Source: an uncultured Spirochaetaceae bacterium (GTDB lineage Bacteria > Spirochaetota > Spirochaetia > Sphaerochaetales > Sphaerochaetaceae). Taken from it: a DNA stretch of 61,670 nucleotides. Positions 8,192-16,399 of the stretch are shown here, piece after piece. Within the stretch, counting starts at the first letter, position 1, and each line of letters opens with the position of its first letter. The stretch covers positions 1 through 61,670 of the forward strand of contig CALXKZ010000057.1 of the NCBI GenBank assembly GCA_944389065.1. The letters are read 5' to 3'. The translations under genes were made by a program, and so were the position numbers. A model generated the notes under the pieces. It saw nothing but the letters and a program-made list of their open reading frames with translations, had not been told where the DNA came from and did not search any database.

Positions 8192-9839
8192 TCGATATTA
8201 TTGAAAGCGGCAGCTCGGCAGTTTTCCATATCTTCGCTATATCGATATCCAGATGATCCACAGCCACATGACCTGGTTCCTGTGCCTTTTCAGCTCTGCC
8301 TATCACCACGCTTCCATCAGCCATCTCCGCATACAGTTTCGCCTTTGTGCCCATAACTGATGAGACAAGCCGTGCTTTTTCCTGATAATACAGTCCGAGT
8401 ATCATATCAACAGGCACTGCCGCTGTGTCCTCACTGAGTATAAAGCCCGACTGTATCATGGCTTTCATAAGCACACTGCTGGCATTCTGAAGCATTCTTT
8501 CCCTCATTGCATTATCAAACGGTACTGCCCTTTCTTCTGGAATCCGCGGTGATGATGTATCGGAAAGAGCAGGAGGATCCTGTCTTTCCCTGAGATCCCA
8601 TCCTTCAGTGCGGCCAAGCATATCAAAACCTGCTGTCTTCAGTATCTTCCTCCATTCCTCTTCCGTTGCAGGATCCATGAGAAATACATTTGCGGATGGT
8701 TTTGCGATGACATGGACCTGGAGTGTCGGGAGGGCATCCATCACTCTCGCGTTCTTCTCATCGGAGATGATCATGAGCGCTCTCATGCATCTGAGAGAGC
8801 TGAATGATCCATACCAGGATGACAATCTTCCTCCTATCATCTCTGGCAGGCTCTCTCTGGAGATCTTCTTCAGCTCTCTGATTATATCCTTGTCCGTCAT
8901 TCCCATGGAGAATGCGGCTTTGGCAGATGTCCTTGTGATTACCCACTGCTCTGATACATCTGCCTTCAGGGGCTCGGCGAAAAGGAATGCCGGAGCTTTG
9001 AGCGGTCCATCAGAGGTTATTGTGAAATCTGAGGAGATGATAGCCTCTGATGCTATGTCCGTTTCTGTATCATATGCATTCACTTTCCCATCCTGGATAT
9101 ATATGACGGAGAATCTCATGAGCCACTCAAGGTCCTGTGAAAGATCGAAGCCCGTTATAGCATCGATCCTATTGAAAAGGCAGCCAATCCCATCTTCATC
9201 ATAATCGGAAAGGTGTCCTAGAAGAGCTATGGCTTTTGAAAGCTTCTTATGGTCATCGTCATCGAGCTCCGGGTGGATCATATAGGAAAGCTTGTCATGA
9301 ATGGAAATGGCTGAGAAGCGCAGCGCACTTTCCCTGTCCATGCTCAGCCTGCCTCCATCGTGTCTGATAAGTCCCATTGAATCCAGTGATTCGACTGTTC
9401 TTACCGCAGATGCTGAGAATGCATCTTTTGAGATGGCAGGGAATCTTCCTGCAATAAGATCGGATGAGAGGTTCCTTGAGTATAGCGCATGCTGTTCAGG
9501 AAGCTCTCCTGATGCAATTATGGAAAGCATCATCGGAAAGAATGCATGGGGATATGGCTTCCTGTTCTTCCTGTTCCCGAAAAGAGGGTAGAAGGAGACT
9601 GCTTTCATTCCTGTTTCCGTGACTTTGATCGTGCCGTCCTTCTTCCTTTCGATAAGTCCTCTGTCAGAAAGCGATGATTCCTCTTCATCAGAGAGCGGAC
9701 AGCTTCCATCCGAGAGGGCTATCGATGAAAGGAGCTTTCCATCCTCTTCGGAAACCTGTGATGCGATCCTGTCGGAGTTGGCCTTTATGAACTGCTTCCT
9801 GCGGTTTCCCTGGTCACGGTAGAGAAAGAGACTATCCAT
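8151..9839 (-). CDS. Helicase-associated protein partnered with XPB helicase
   Basis: A 562-residue, largely helical protein without ATPase motifs, directly downstream of the XPB-like helicase gene. By position and general character it fits the helicase-associated family (XPB/Ssl2 N-terminal-domain type, PF13625) that accompanies bacterial XPB helicases in spirochaetes and actinobacteria; this is inference, since no short diagnostic motif can be read. Winged-helix-like segments may lie in the first 180 residues. I start at the ATG at 9839, eight bases after AAGGG, rather than at the TTG that overlaps the helicase stop. A role in DNA repair with the helicase is likely but unproven. Confidence 0.7.
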   Translation of the reverse strand: MDSLFLYRDQGNRRKQFIKANSDRIASQVSEEDGKLLSSIALSDGSCPLSDEEESSLSDRGLIERKKDGTIKVTETGMKAVSFYPLFGNRKNRKPYPHAFFPMMLSIIASGELPEQHALYSRNLSSDLIAGRFPAISKDAFSASAVRTVESLDSMGLIRHDGGRLSMDRESALRFSAISIHDKLSYMIHPELDDDDHKKLSKAIALLGHLSDYDEDGIGCLFNRIDAITGFDLSQDLEWLMRFSVIYIQDGKVNAYDTETDIASEAIISSDFTITSDGPLKAPAFLFAEPLKADVSEQWVITRTSAKAAFSMGMTDKDIIRELKKISRESLPEMIGGRLSSWYGSFSSLRCMRALMIISDEKNARVMDALPTLQVHVIAKPSANVFLMDPATEEEWRKILKTAGFDMLGRTEGWDLRERQDPPALSDTSSPRIPEERAVPFDNAMRERMLQNASSVLMKAMIQSGFILSEDTAAVPVDMILGLYYQEKARLVSSVMGTKAKLYAEMADGSVVIGRAEKAQEPGHVAVDHLDIDIAKIWKTAELPLSIISIRADGDPSDNDSL

Positions 9840-9841
9840 AA

Positions 9842-11479
9842 TCAATACCCTTTTTCGATTGTATAGCTATAGCCTTGCTCTGAGAGGAACTTCTGCCTGT
9901 TCTGGGCAAAGGTCTCCTCCTCGGTATATTCTGTTATCAGTGTGTAGAAGTGGCTGTCATGATCCTTGGGCCTTAATATCCTTCCAAGTCTCTGCGCCTC
10001 TTCCTGCCTTGATCCGAATGTCCCTGATATCTGTATGGCAACAGATGCGTCTGGAAGGTCGATTGCGCTATTGGCGACCTTTGAGACAATAAGGACATGG
10101 ATTTCCTTTCTCTTGAATGCCTCATAGAGCTCCTCGCGTTTCCTATTGGGTGTTGTACCTGTTATTATCTGATACCCGAACTCCTTGCTGAAAAGCTCAA
10201 GCTGTGTCAGATACTGCCCGATGATCAGTATGGAATCATCAGGATGGGACGCGATTATCCGCTTTGCCGCATCCAGCTTTGCCGGATTCTCTGCTGCTAT
10301 CCTGTATTTGGCTCCCTTTGCTGCAAGGGCATATCTTATCTCATCTTCCTCTGAGAACTGCAGCCTTATCTCATGGCAGTATGCAGTTGCGATGTATCCG
10401 GAGGAGGCAAGTTCCGACCATGGCGTGTCATAGCGCTTTGGTCCGACAAGCGAGAATACCTCATCCTCCCTTCCATCCTCTCTGATAAGCGTGGCCGTAA
10501 GTCCAAGACGGTGGATTGCCTGAAGCTCTGCTGTCACGCGGAATACCGGAGCCGGGAGCATGTGCACTTCGTCATATATTATGAATCCCCACCCACCTTC
10601 CTTGAAGAGGGAGAAGCGCGGATATGGACCTTCCTTGTCAGGTCTCCAGGTGACTATCTGGTATGTGCAGACGGTCACGGGCTTTATCTCCTTGCGCTCT
10701 CCAGAGTACTCTCCGACTTCATCCTCTGTCAGATATGTTCTTGCAATGAGCTCCCGTATCCACTGGTGTACAGCTGTGACGTTCGGACATAGGATCAATG
10801 TGCGCTTTCCGAGCTTCGCCGCGGCAAGAATCCCAAGAATGGTCTTTCCGGATCCGCATGGGAGAACGACTGTTCCGAACCCGGAGCCCGGGCCTCCATC
10901 TCCGATGAATGCTGAAAGGGCATCCAGCTGATATGGCCTTGGGGTGAATGTGTCTCTGAGCCTTATTTCCAGAGGCTCTCCTCCTGTCAGGGGAATCCTG
11001 TCATCGACAGGAAAGCCGAGCTTGATCATGAGGGCCTTGACCGTACCTCTGTTCATCCTTTCAATCAGGAAGCTTCCATCGGCCATCGGTGTCAGGTATT
11101 TCCCAAGGCTCTTCTCCGCTTTGAGCTGCAGCGAGAATACAGGGCGCCTTACAGTAAGCAGAATGCTATCCTCATCGTACTCTGTCATGATGAAATCGCC
11201 ATAGCGGGAGCACTGATCCTTGATGAAGAAGAGAACACGTTCATCCACTTCATATCGTGACCATTTCCCAAGTCTTGAAACGATCTCATCGCCAGAGATC
11301 CCTGATGATACCGCATTCCAGAGAGAAAGCTGGGAAAGAGCATATGTGTGCACATGCTCCGGGCTTTTGATCAGATCCGCAAATGCAATGATATCGCTTC
11401 TGCACAGTGCTGCATCAGGAGAGTGCACATCCAGAAGCATCGTCCTGTCGCTCTGTATGGTCAGTGGTCTATCGTGCAT
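9842..11479 (-). CDS. XPB/Ssl2-type DNA repair helicase
   Basis: A 545-residue superfamily 2 helicase. The C-terminal two thirds carry Walker A LPCGSGKT near residue 207, a DEVH box, a TAT-type motif III (GLTATLI) followed by the RED motif characteristic of XPB, and motif VI QRLGRILRPK. The N-terminal 190 residues fit the damage-recognition and N-terminal domains of XPB. Bacterial XPB is restricted mainly to spirochaetes, actinobacteria and a few others and unwinds DNA 3'-5'. The start at 11479 has GAGGG close upstream and overlaps the end of aroC by 11 bases, so the gene is cotranscribed with aroK and aroC. Confidence 0.92.
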   Translation of the reverse strand: MHDRPLTIQSDRTMLLDVHSPDAALCRSDIIAFADLIKSPEHVHTYALSQLSLWNAVSSGISGDEIVSRLGKWSRYEVDERVLFFIKDQCSRYGDFIMTEYDEDSILLTVRRPVFSLQLKAEKSLGKYLTPMADGSFLIERMNRGTVKALMIKLGFPVDDRIPLTGGEPLEIRLRDTFTPRPYQLDALSAFIGDGGPGSGFGTVVLPCGSGKTILGILAAAKLGKRTLILCPNVTAVHQWIRELIARTYLTEDEVGEYSGERKEIKPVTVCTYQIVTWRPDKEGPYPRFSLFKEGGWGFIIYDEVHMLPAPVFRVTAELQAIHRLGLTATLIREDGREDEVFSLVGPKRYDTPWSELASSGYIATAYCHEIRLQFSEEDEIRYALAAKGAKYRIAAENPAKLDAAKRIIASHPDDSILIIGQYLTQLELFSKEFGYQIITGTTPNRKREELYEAFKRKEIHVLIVSKVANSAIDLPDASVAIQISGTFGSRQEEAQRLGRILRPKDHDSHFYTLITEYTEEETFAQNRQKFLSEQGYSYTIEKGY

Positions 11480-12536
11480 ATGCCCTCGCAATGCATAGCT
11501 TATCCGCAAGAACGAGTGCTGTCATGGCTTCCACCACAGGAACTGCACGGATCGCTATGCATGGATCATGCCGTCCTTCGACTTTGATCGGTGTATTCTC
11601 CATTCCGAGATTGATTGTCTTCTGCTCTCTTGCAATGGAAGGTGTCGGCTTTATTGCGATGCACATTATGATGTCATTGCCGTTTGAGATGCCTCCGAGA
11701 ATACCTCCTGCATTGTTGGAAAGGAATGAAAGCCTTCCTCCATCGATGCGCATCTGGTCGTTATTCTCCGATCCTCGCATCGCAGCGCTTCTGAATCCGC
11801 TTCCGAATTCAATTCCCTTTACCGCTCCTATCGACATGATAGCTCCCGCAAGATCCGCATCTAGCTTTCCTGCAGTTGGTTCTCCGAGACCAGGAAGCAT
11901 TCCTGTAACCCTGCATTCGACAATGCCACCGACACTATCCTGATCGGACTGCGCTCTCTTTATCTCTTCAGCCATCTCTTCGTATTCGGGGCAGGAGGGG
12001 GCATATAAAGGAGGAGGAAAAGGAGGATTCCAGCTGTATCCGGACGCTCTTGTCCTGCCGATGGCAACTACGCCTGCTCCTATCTCTATTCCTTCTTCTC
12101 TGAGAAGGAGTTCGCATAGAGCTCCTCCGAAGACACGGCAGCTTGTTTCCCGCCCGGAGGATCTGCCTCCTCCTCGAGGATCTCTTATCCCGTACTTCAT
12201 CTGGTATGTATAGTCTGCATGCCCTGGACGGAATTTATCTGCTATCGCATCGTAATCCGATGACCTCTGCGAAGTATTCCTTATTATGAATCCAATAGAA
12301 GATCCTGTCGTAATGCCATTGTATATGCCTGAAAGGATCTCAACCTCATCGCTTTCCTGGCGCTTCGTCCCGAGCGTTGTACTCCCAGGCCGTCTTCTTG
12401 CCATCTTCGAGCGTATGAAATCCATATCGATCGCAATGCCGGATGGAAAGCCATCGACGACGCCCCCGAGTGCCGGTCCGTGTGACTCTCCGAATGTTGT
12501 CAGACGTATCAGGGTGCCGAATGTATTATCAGACAT
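11469..12536 (-). CDS. aroC: Chorismate synthase
   Basis: A 355-residue chorismate synthase, which converts 5-enolpyruvylshikimate-3-phosphate to chorismate using reduced FMN. It begins MSDNTFGTLIRLTTFGESHG, the classic first signature, followed by RRRPG, the central GGGRSSGRET segment and the C-terminal RHDPC segment. A much longer open frame extends upstream, but AAGGAG lies seven bases before the ATG at 12536, and homology begins there. The start overlaps the aroK stop by eight bases. Operon order is aroK, aroC, XPB helicase, helicase partner. Confidence 0.94.
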   Translation of the reverse strand: MSDNTFGTLIRLTTFGESHGPALGGVVDGFPSGIAIDMDFIRSKMARRRPGSTTLGTKRQESDEVEILSGIYNGITTGSSIGFIIRNTSQRSSDYDAIADKFRPGHADYTYQMKYGIRDPRGGGRSSGRETSCRVFGGALCELLLREEGIEIGAGVVAIGRTRASGYSWNPPFPPPLYAPSCPEYEEMAEEIKRAQSDQDSVGGIVECRVTGMLPGLGEPTAGKLDADLAGAIMSIGAVKGIEFGSGFRSAAMRGSENNDQMRIDGGRLSFLSNNAGGILGGISNGNDIIMCIAIKPTPSIAREQKTINLGMENTPIKVEGRHDPCIAIRAVPVVEAMTALVLADKLCIARAYAR

Positions 12537-13056
12537 AGCCATGCTCCTTAAGCGCTTCAAGTATGCTTTCCGCTGTCTCTTTCTTATCTCTGTATGGCCC
12601 CAGTTCAAGAACAAGATCAGCATATGCTCTGTATTTTCCGTCCCGCTCTTCATACAGCCTGTGGAAAGATCCCTCCGGATCTCTCTCATCAAGGAAAGGA
12701 GGTATCCCATCCCTGAGAATGACAGGAAGCATATCCTTCTCATCCCTGCAAAGATAGATGATGCACCCATTTTCTTTGATGAATGCCATCAGCTCACGAT
12801 TGTCCGAAGCTCCTCCGCCCAGGGACATGATGAAGGTATCATTATCCTCAGCATAGCGCTTCACAGCCTCGTATTCCTTCTCCATGAATGCCTTTTTGCC
12901 ATTATTCCGGTAATACTCACGTACGGAAAATCCTTCAAGAAGCGGAAGAACGAGATCATCAGCATCGATGCATTCCATTCCAAGCATCTGTGAGACAAGC
13001 TTAGCCATTCTTGTCTTCCCGGAATGCTTGATGCCTGCGAAGAATATCTTTGCCAT
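12529..13056 (-). CDS. aroK: Shikimate kinase
   Basis: A 175-residue P-loop kinase that phosphorylates shikimate at the 3-hydroxyl. It shows Walker A GIKHSGKT at residues 8-15, a shikimate-binding Asp in DADD near 31-34, the GGG shikimate loop near residue 80 and the lid segment with RLYEERDGKY. Length is normal for AroK. The gene heads the minus-strand operon and overlaps aroC. Together with aroDE and aroC this window supplies most of the late shikimate pathway; aroA and the early steps are not here. Confidence 0.9.
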   Translation of the reverse strand: MAKIFFAGIKHSGKTRMAKLVSQMLGMECIDADDLVLPLLEGFSVREYYRNNGKKAFMEKEYEAVKRYAEDNDTFIMSLGGGASDNRELMAFIKENGCIIYLCRDEKDMLPVILRDGIPPFLDERDPEGSFHRLYEERDGKYRAYADLVLELGPYRDKKETAESILEALKEHGYV

Positions 13057-13087
13057 AATAGATGGATTTTAGCAGAGGCCTAGGCGG

Positions 13088-13540
13088 TTAATCAACGTCA
13101 TCGGGCGCTCTATATTCCGGAACAGATGGGACATCATATTCTGATGCAGCTCTCTGCATGCTTTTTCTGCGCTCTCTTCTTCCCTTTCTTCTCTCGTACT
13201 TCTCAAGGTATTCTGCTTCCTTCCTGTTCTTCTTCGAATCGCTCTCGAATCTGTTGTCATCGATCGTCTTCTTGAGAGCATAGTGGAATACGACGATCAT
13301 CATGTACCAGAGGAAGGCCAGTATGAACGGAGAGAAGTTGGCGAATGTATATTCAAACGATGTTATTCCCTCTTCTCCAAGAACAAGAAGCGTTGTCAGA
13401 TTCTGGAAGAACATAAGCAGTGATATTATGGCTGGGAATACCCAGTACAGTCCCTGCCGTGAGAATATGAAGCGGAGGGATGCTAACAAAGCCATGAATG
13501 TGAGCATCAGAGCTGTTATCGGTATGATATATACAATCAT
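13088..13540 (-). CDS. Small membrane protein with charged C-terminal tail, unknown function
   Basis: A 150-residue protein that I do not recognise. Three hydrophobic segments (about residues 1-20, 30-55 and 70-92) fit membrane helices. The remaining C-terminal tail is very basic and charged (KKNRKEAEYLEKYERRKGRR region) and ends in an acidic patch. It starts at an ATG preceded by AGAGG five bases upstream. It diverges from the dGTPase gene with only a short shared promoter region and sits 32 bases upstream of aroK on the same strand, so it may be the first gene of the aro operon. Confidence 0.7.
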   Translation of the reverse strand: MIVYIIPITALMLTFMALLASLRFIFSRQGLYWVFPAIISLLMFFQNLTTLLVLGEEGITSFEYTFANFSPFILAFLWYMMIVVFHYALKKTIDDNRFESDSKKNRKEAEYLEKYERRKGRRERRKSMQRAASEYDVPSVPEYRAPDDVD

Positions 13541-13580
13541 CACTGCCTCTTTATGGATAATAGCATAATCTGCGGATATA

Positions 13581-13589
13581 TGGTATCAT
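13581..13589 (+). promoter_or_regulatory. Extended -10 promoter abutting the dGTPase start
   Basis: TGG-TATCAT (hexamer 13584-13589) lies five bases before the ATG at 13595, too close to leave room for a leader. No good -35 hexamer is visible, and the TGn extension may compensate. Confidence 0.45.
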
Positions 13590-13594
13590 CTGGT

Positions 13595-14749
13595 ATGGAA
13601 TTACAGCATATAGATGACCCTCGCCTCAAGATGCGTAAACGTGAGCGTGCAGAGGATATAAGGGGTCCTTACTATCGTGATACGACAGCTATTATCCATT
13701 CTTCCCCGTTCCGCCGGCTGAAGCATAAGACCCAGGTTTTCTTCGCTCCGTCGAATGATCATATCTGCACGCGTATGGAACATGTTCTCCATGTGGCGTC
13801 GATCGCGTCTGCAATATGCCGCCCATTGGGCCTTGATACGGAGCTCGCGTGGGCTATAGGGCTTGGCCATGATCTCGGCCATACGCCATTCGGGCATGTG
13901 GGTGAGAGGATTATTTCGAAGATGTCTGAAGAGCGCGGGCTTGGGAAGTTCGAGCATGAGGTCAATTCGCTGAGGGTGGTCGACTTCCTTGCTGACAATG
14001 GAAAGGGACTGAATCTGACATATGCTGTCCGCGATGGCATCGTCTCCCACAATGGCGAGAGCATCAGGAAGAGGATAAAACCTTCGTATCAGATCAAGGA
14101 CCTTGATGCGATAACCGGAAGGGAGGGGCTTCTTCCCTCGACGTATGAGGGGGCGGTTGTCCGTTTCTCGGATTCGATTGCATATCTTGGCCGCGATTGG
14201 GAGGATGCATACCGACTTGGCATTCTCAAAGGCCATGAGCTTCCTGAGATTGTAATCAAGAGGCTCGGTAAGACGAATGGGCAGATAATCAACACTCTCG
14301 TCTCTGATATCATAAAAGGTGCCAACGAGGATGATGGCATAGGATTTTCTGAGGAGATATTCGAGGCTGTTGAGGCATTCAGCGCTTTCAACTATGAGTT
14401 CATCTACCGCTCTGATATCCTCAATGGATACACAAGGTACTTCACAAGGCTGCTGCATCTCATTGCTGATTATCTTGAGGATCTCTACTCTTCATATGGT
14501 CTTGATGAGAAAGGGTATATGGCGGAGCACAATATGCTTGCAGCGGGATTCTTCAGCCATATAAGCGAGATGTATCCAAAGTATATGGAGAGAGAAGGAA
14601 GCGATAAGCGCATGATAATCGATTATATTGCTGGGATGACAGATAATTTCACCCTGGACTGCGCGAATGAGATATTGAAGCCTGATCACCTTAACGATGA
14701 GATAGAGCAGAGTGTGACAGGCCGGTGGTTTGATGCTGTCAGACGCTAG
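13595..14749 (+). CDS. dgt: dGTPase-like HD-domain dNTP triphosphohydrolase
   Basis: A 384-residue HD-domain protein of the dGTPase family, which removes tripolyphosphate from dNTPs and helps set deoxynucleotide pools. The FRRLKHKTQVF segment and the metal-binding H...HD...D set (HVLHVASIA, GLGHDLGHTPFGH) are clear. An in-frame ATG at 13553 exists; I prefer 13595 because a -10 element sits just before it and 13553 is only 12 bases from the divergent gene. Neither start has a Shine-Dalgarno sequence. It converges on nrdR with a 4-base overlap, pairing two genes of dNTP homeostasis. Confidence 0.85.
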   Translation: MELQHIDDPRLKMRKRERAEDIRGPYYRDTTAIIHSSPFRRLKHKTQVFFAPSNDHICTRMEHVLHVASIASAICRPLGLDTELAWAIGLGHDLGHTPFGHVGERIISKMSEERGLGKFEHEVNSLRVVDFLADNGKGLNLTYAVRDGIVSHNGESIRKRIKPSYQIKDLDAITGREGLLPSTYEGAVVRFSDSIAYLGRDWEDAYRLGILKGHELPEIVIKRLGKTNGQIINTLVSDIIKGANEDDGIGFSEEIFEAVEAFSAFNYEFIYRSDILNGYTRYFTRLLHLIADYLEDLYSSYGLDEKGYMAEHNMLAAGFFSHISEMYPKYMEREGSDKRMIIDYIAGMTDNFTLDCANEILKPDHLNDEIEQSVTGRWFDAVRR

Positions 14750-15210
14750 CCCTGGTGTCCTGTGAGGCTCTCGATCTCATCTATGAACTGATCAAGGTCA
14801 TCGAATGCCCGGTATACCGATGCAAAGCGCACATAGGCAACGGGGGAGACAGGATAAAGCTGTCTGAGAGTCTCTTCGCCCACTTCCTTGCTTGTGACTG
14901 TGTTCTTTGCGCCTGCAAGGTCATAGATGCTGTCCTCGATCCTCCTGAGAATCGCATCGATCTCGCTCTGGGGTATGCATAGCTTCTCTGTACACTGCCT
15001 TATGCCTCGCTCGACTTTGCCGATATCGAATGGCTGATGGCGTCCATCCTTCTTTATCACCATTATCGGTTTTTCCTCAATGCGTTCATAGCTTGTGAAA
15101 CGGTGACCGCATTCAAGACATTGCCGTCGGCGCCTGATTGCAGTTCCTTCCTTGTTTGAACGGGATTCGATTACCTTGTCATTATCTTTGCCGCACCTGG
15201 GACAGACCAT
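14746..15210 (-). CDS. nrdR: Transcriptional repressor NrdR
   Basis: A 154-residue NrdR, a nucleotide-sensing repressor of ribonucleotide reductase genes. The N-terminal zinc ribbon has CPRC (residues 3-6) and CLEC (31-34), followed by RRRRQC and an ATP-cone domain (about 48-140, starting MVIKKDGRHQPFD). Length and motifs are typical. The start is ATG at 15210 with no Shine-Dalgarno sequence; a TGC-TATCAT -10 element ends six bases upstream, suggesting a leaderless mRNA. No ribonucleotide reductase gene lies in the window. Confidence 0.95.
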   Translation of the reverse strand: MVCPRCGKDNDKVIESRSNKEGTAIRRRRQCLECGHRFTSYERIEEKPIMVIKKDGRHQPFDIGKVERGIRQCTEKLCIPQSEIDAILRRIEDSIYDLAGAKNTVTSKEVGEETLRQLYPVSPVAYVRFASVYRAFDDLDQFIDEIESLTGHQG

Positions 15211-15216
15211 GTCCTG

Positions 15217-15225
15217 ATGATAGCA
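15217..15225 (-). promoter_or_regulatory. Extended -10 promoter abutting nrdR start
   Basis: On the minus strand TGC-TATCAT is followed by CAGGAC and then the nrdR ATG. With normal initiation about seven bases after the hexamer, transcription would begin at or next to the start codon. Confidence 0.55.
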
Positions 15226-15254
15226 TAAAGATGATGTATATGTTGAAAAACTTT

Positions 15255-15289
15255 TGTTAATATCATAACATAATGTTATAAATATAACA
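15255..15289 (+). promoter_or_regulatory. Tandem TGTTA-N6-TAACA palindromes
   Basis: Two 16-bp palindromes, 15255-15270 and 15274-15289, each have the form TGTTA-N6-TAACA, with centres 19 bp apart (about two helical turns). They overlap a possible promoter (TTGAAA at 15243, 17-base spacer, TAACAT at 15266) and end just before the Shine-Dalgarno sequence of the ACT-domain gene. They do not match the NrdR box. They look like paired operator sites for a dimeric regulator. Confidence 0.5.
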
Positions 15290-15306
15290 GAGTGGAGATA
15301 TGTAAT

Positions 15307-15969
15307 ATGGCAGCCTCGATTGCAAGCTACGTAAAGACTATCATAGACAGAAGCCCGTTCATCTCCGATATGCTGATACAGGATATAGCATCCTATTCAA
15401 ACCTTGCTCTTTCCATAAAGCCGAAGGTTGAGGCTCTTTATGGATCTTCCGTATCGGATTCTTCGATTGTCATGGCCATCAGACGCTATGCGGAGGAACT
15501 GAGGGCAAAGCCCAAGAGGAGCCGCTCTGGGAGCATCGATTATGAGATACAGATGAAGACGAACATCTATGATGTGAATCTGCGCCGCGATGATCTCTTT
15601 GCCCAGAAGCTACCTGAGATCTATTCATCGGTCCATCCAGAGAACGGTGATTTCATAAATGTGACTATCGGCTCGCATGAGATAACCCTCTCTGTCTCAG
15701 AGAACAGAAGAGAGAAAGTCGACAGGATCCTCTCAGGATTGGAGATAGTCCATTCATATACTGATCTTGTTGCGCTCACCATTCTTTTCCATGGCGACTA
15801 TATACAGACTCCAGGCATTACCTATCTTGCTGTCAGGAAGCTTGCCTGGGAGCATATAAACATAATCGAGATTGTCTCTACGATGAATGTCCTTACTTTC
15901 ATTGTCTCGCGTGAGGACAGCCACAGGGCTTATCAGGCTTTGGAGGCTTTTCTTGATGAAGAGCTGTAG
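15307..15969 (+). CDS. ACT-like domain protein of unknown function
   Basis: A 220-residue protein. The C-terminal 75 residues (from about 145) resemble an ACT ligand-binding domain of the aspartokinase kind: a TPGITYLAVRKLAWEHINI stretch, then a beta strand rich in Val/Ile and a final helix. The N-terminal part has a helical segment that could bind DNA (residues 10-65), but no motif proves this. The start is the ATG at 15307, nine bases after GGAG. It overlaps the next gene by 14 bases. Small-molecule-dependent regulation is plausible but inferred. Confidence 0.6.
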   Translation: MAASIASYVKTIIDRSPFISDMLIQDIASYSNLALSIKPKVEALYGSSVSDSSIVMAIRRYAEELRAKPKRSRSGSIDYEIQMKTNIYDVNLRRDDLFAQKLPEIYSSVHPENGDFINVTIGSHEITLSVSENRREKVDRILSGLEIVHSYTDLVALTILFHGDYIQTPGITYLAVRKLAWEHINIIEIVSTMNVLTFIVSREDSHRAYQALEAFLDEEL

Positions 15970-16399
15970 GATCATAACAGGAGGCAAGGGGGAGGGCAAA
16001 AGCTCTGCGATAATGTCAGCTGCATTATCCATTCCTAACTCGGTTGGGTTTATAATGCCTGTAACTGATTATGGCTATTCGCTATACAACGTAAGAACGG
16101 GAAAGATCTTGCCATTCATGACCGATAAGCCTGTATTTCCTTATAAAATAGGCAAATGGTATTATGACCAGAGATTGTTTGATCTTGTAAAGGAGGAGCT
16201 TGGAACTCTCTATGAAGGAAGTGTTTTCCTTGATGAGGTCGGAAGGCTTGAGATATGCGGAGAAGGCTTTTCGCCGGTACTCCGCATTCTGGCAAAAAGG
16301 AATGTAGATCTTACGATTGCTGTCAGAAGGGATTTCGTCGATGAAGTGATCAGCACATTCTTTCCAGGAGAGAAGGTCGTGGTGGAAGAGCTTTCCTGA
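15956..16399 (+). CDS. P-loop NTPase of the THEP1/DUF265-like type
   Basis: A 147-residue protein that begins MKSCRIITGGKGEGKSS, with Walker A GGKGEGKS at residues 9-16, and has a Walker B-like FLDEVGRLE near residue 90. This arrangement resembles nucleoside-triphosphatase THEP1 (DUF265), although the specificity cannot be read. The start at 15956 lies inside the ACT gene behind GGAGG. The 3' end overlaps the convergent phosphatase gene by 50 bases. Tight coupling to the ACT-domain gene suggests a joint function. Confidence 0.72.
   Translation: MKSCRIITGGKGEGKSSAIMSAALSIPNSVGFIMPVTDYGYSLYNVRTGKILPFMTDKPVFPYKIGKWYYDQRLFDLVKEELGTLYEGSVFLDEVGRLEICGEGFSPVLRILAKRNVDLTIAVRRDFVDEVISTFFPGEKVVVEELS

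Noticed and set aside
15265..15279. NrdR box in the nrdR upstream region
   Set aside because: The palindromes are TGTTA-N6-TAACA with 19-bp spacing, not the ACAC-AT-rich-GTGT pairs about 31 bp apart that NrdR uses.
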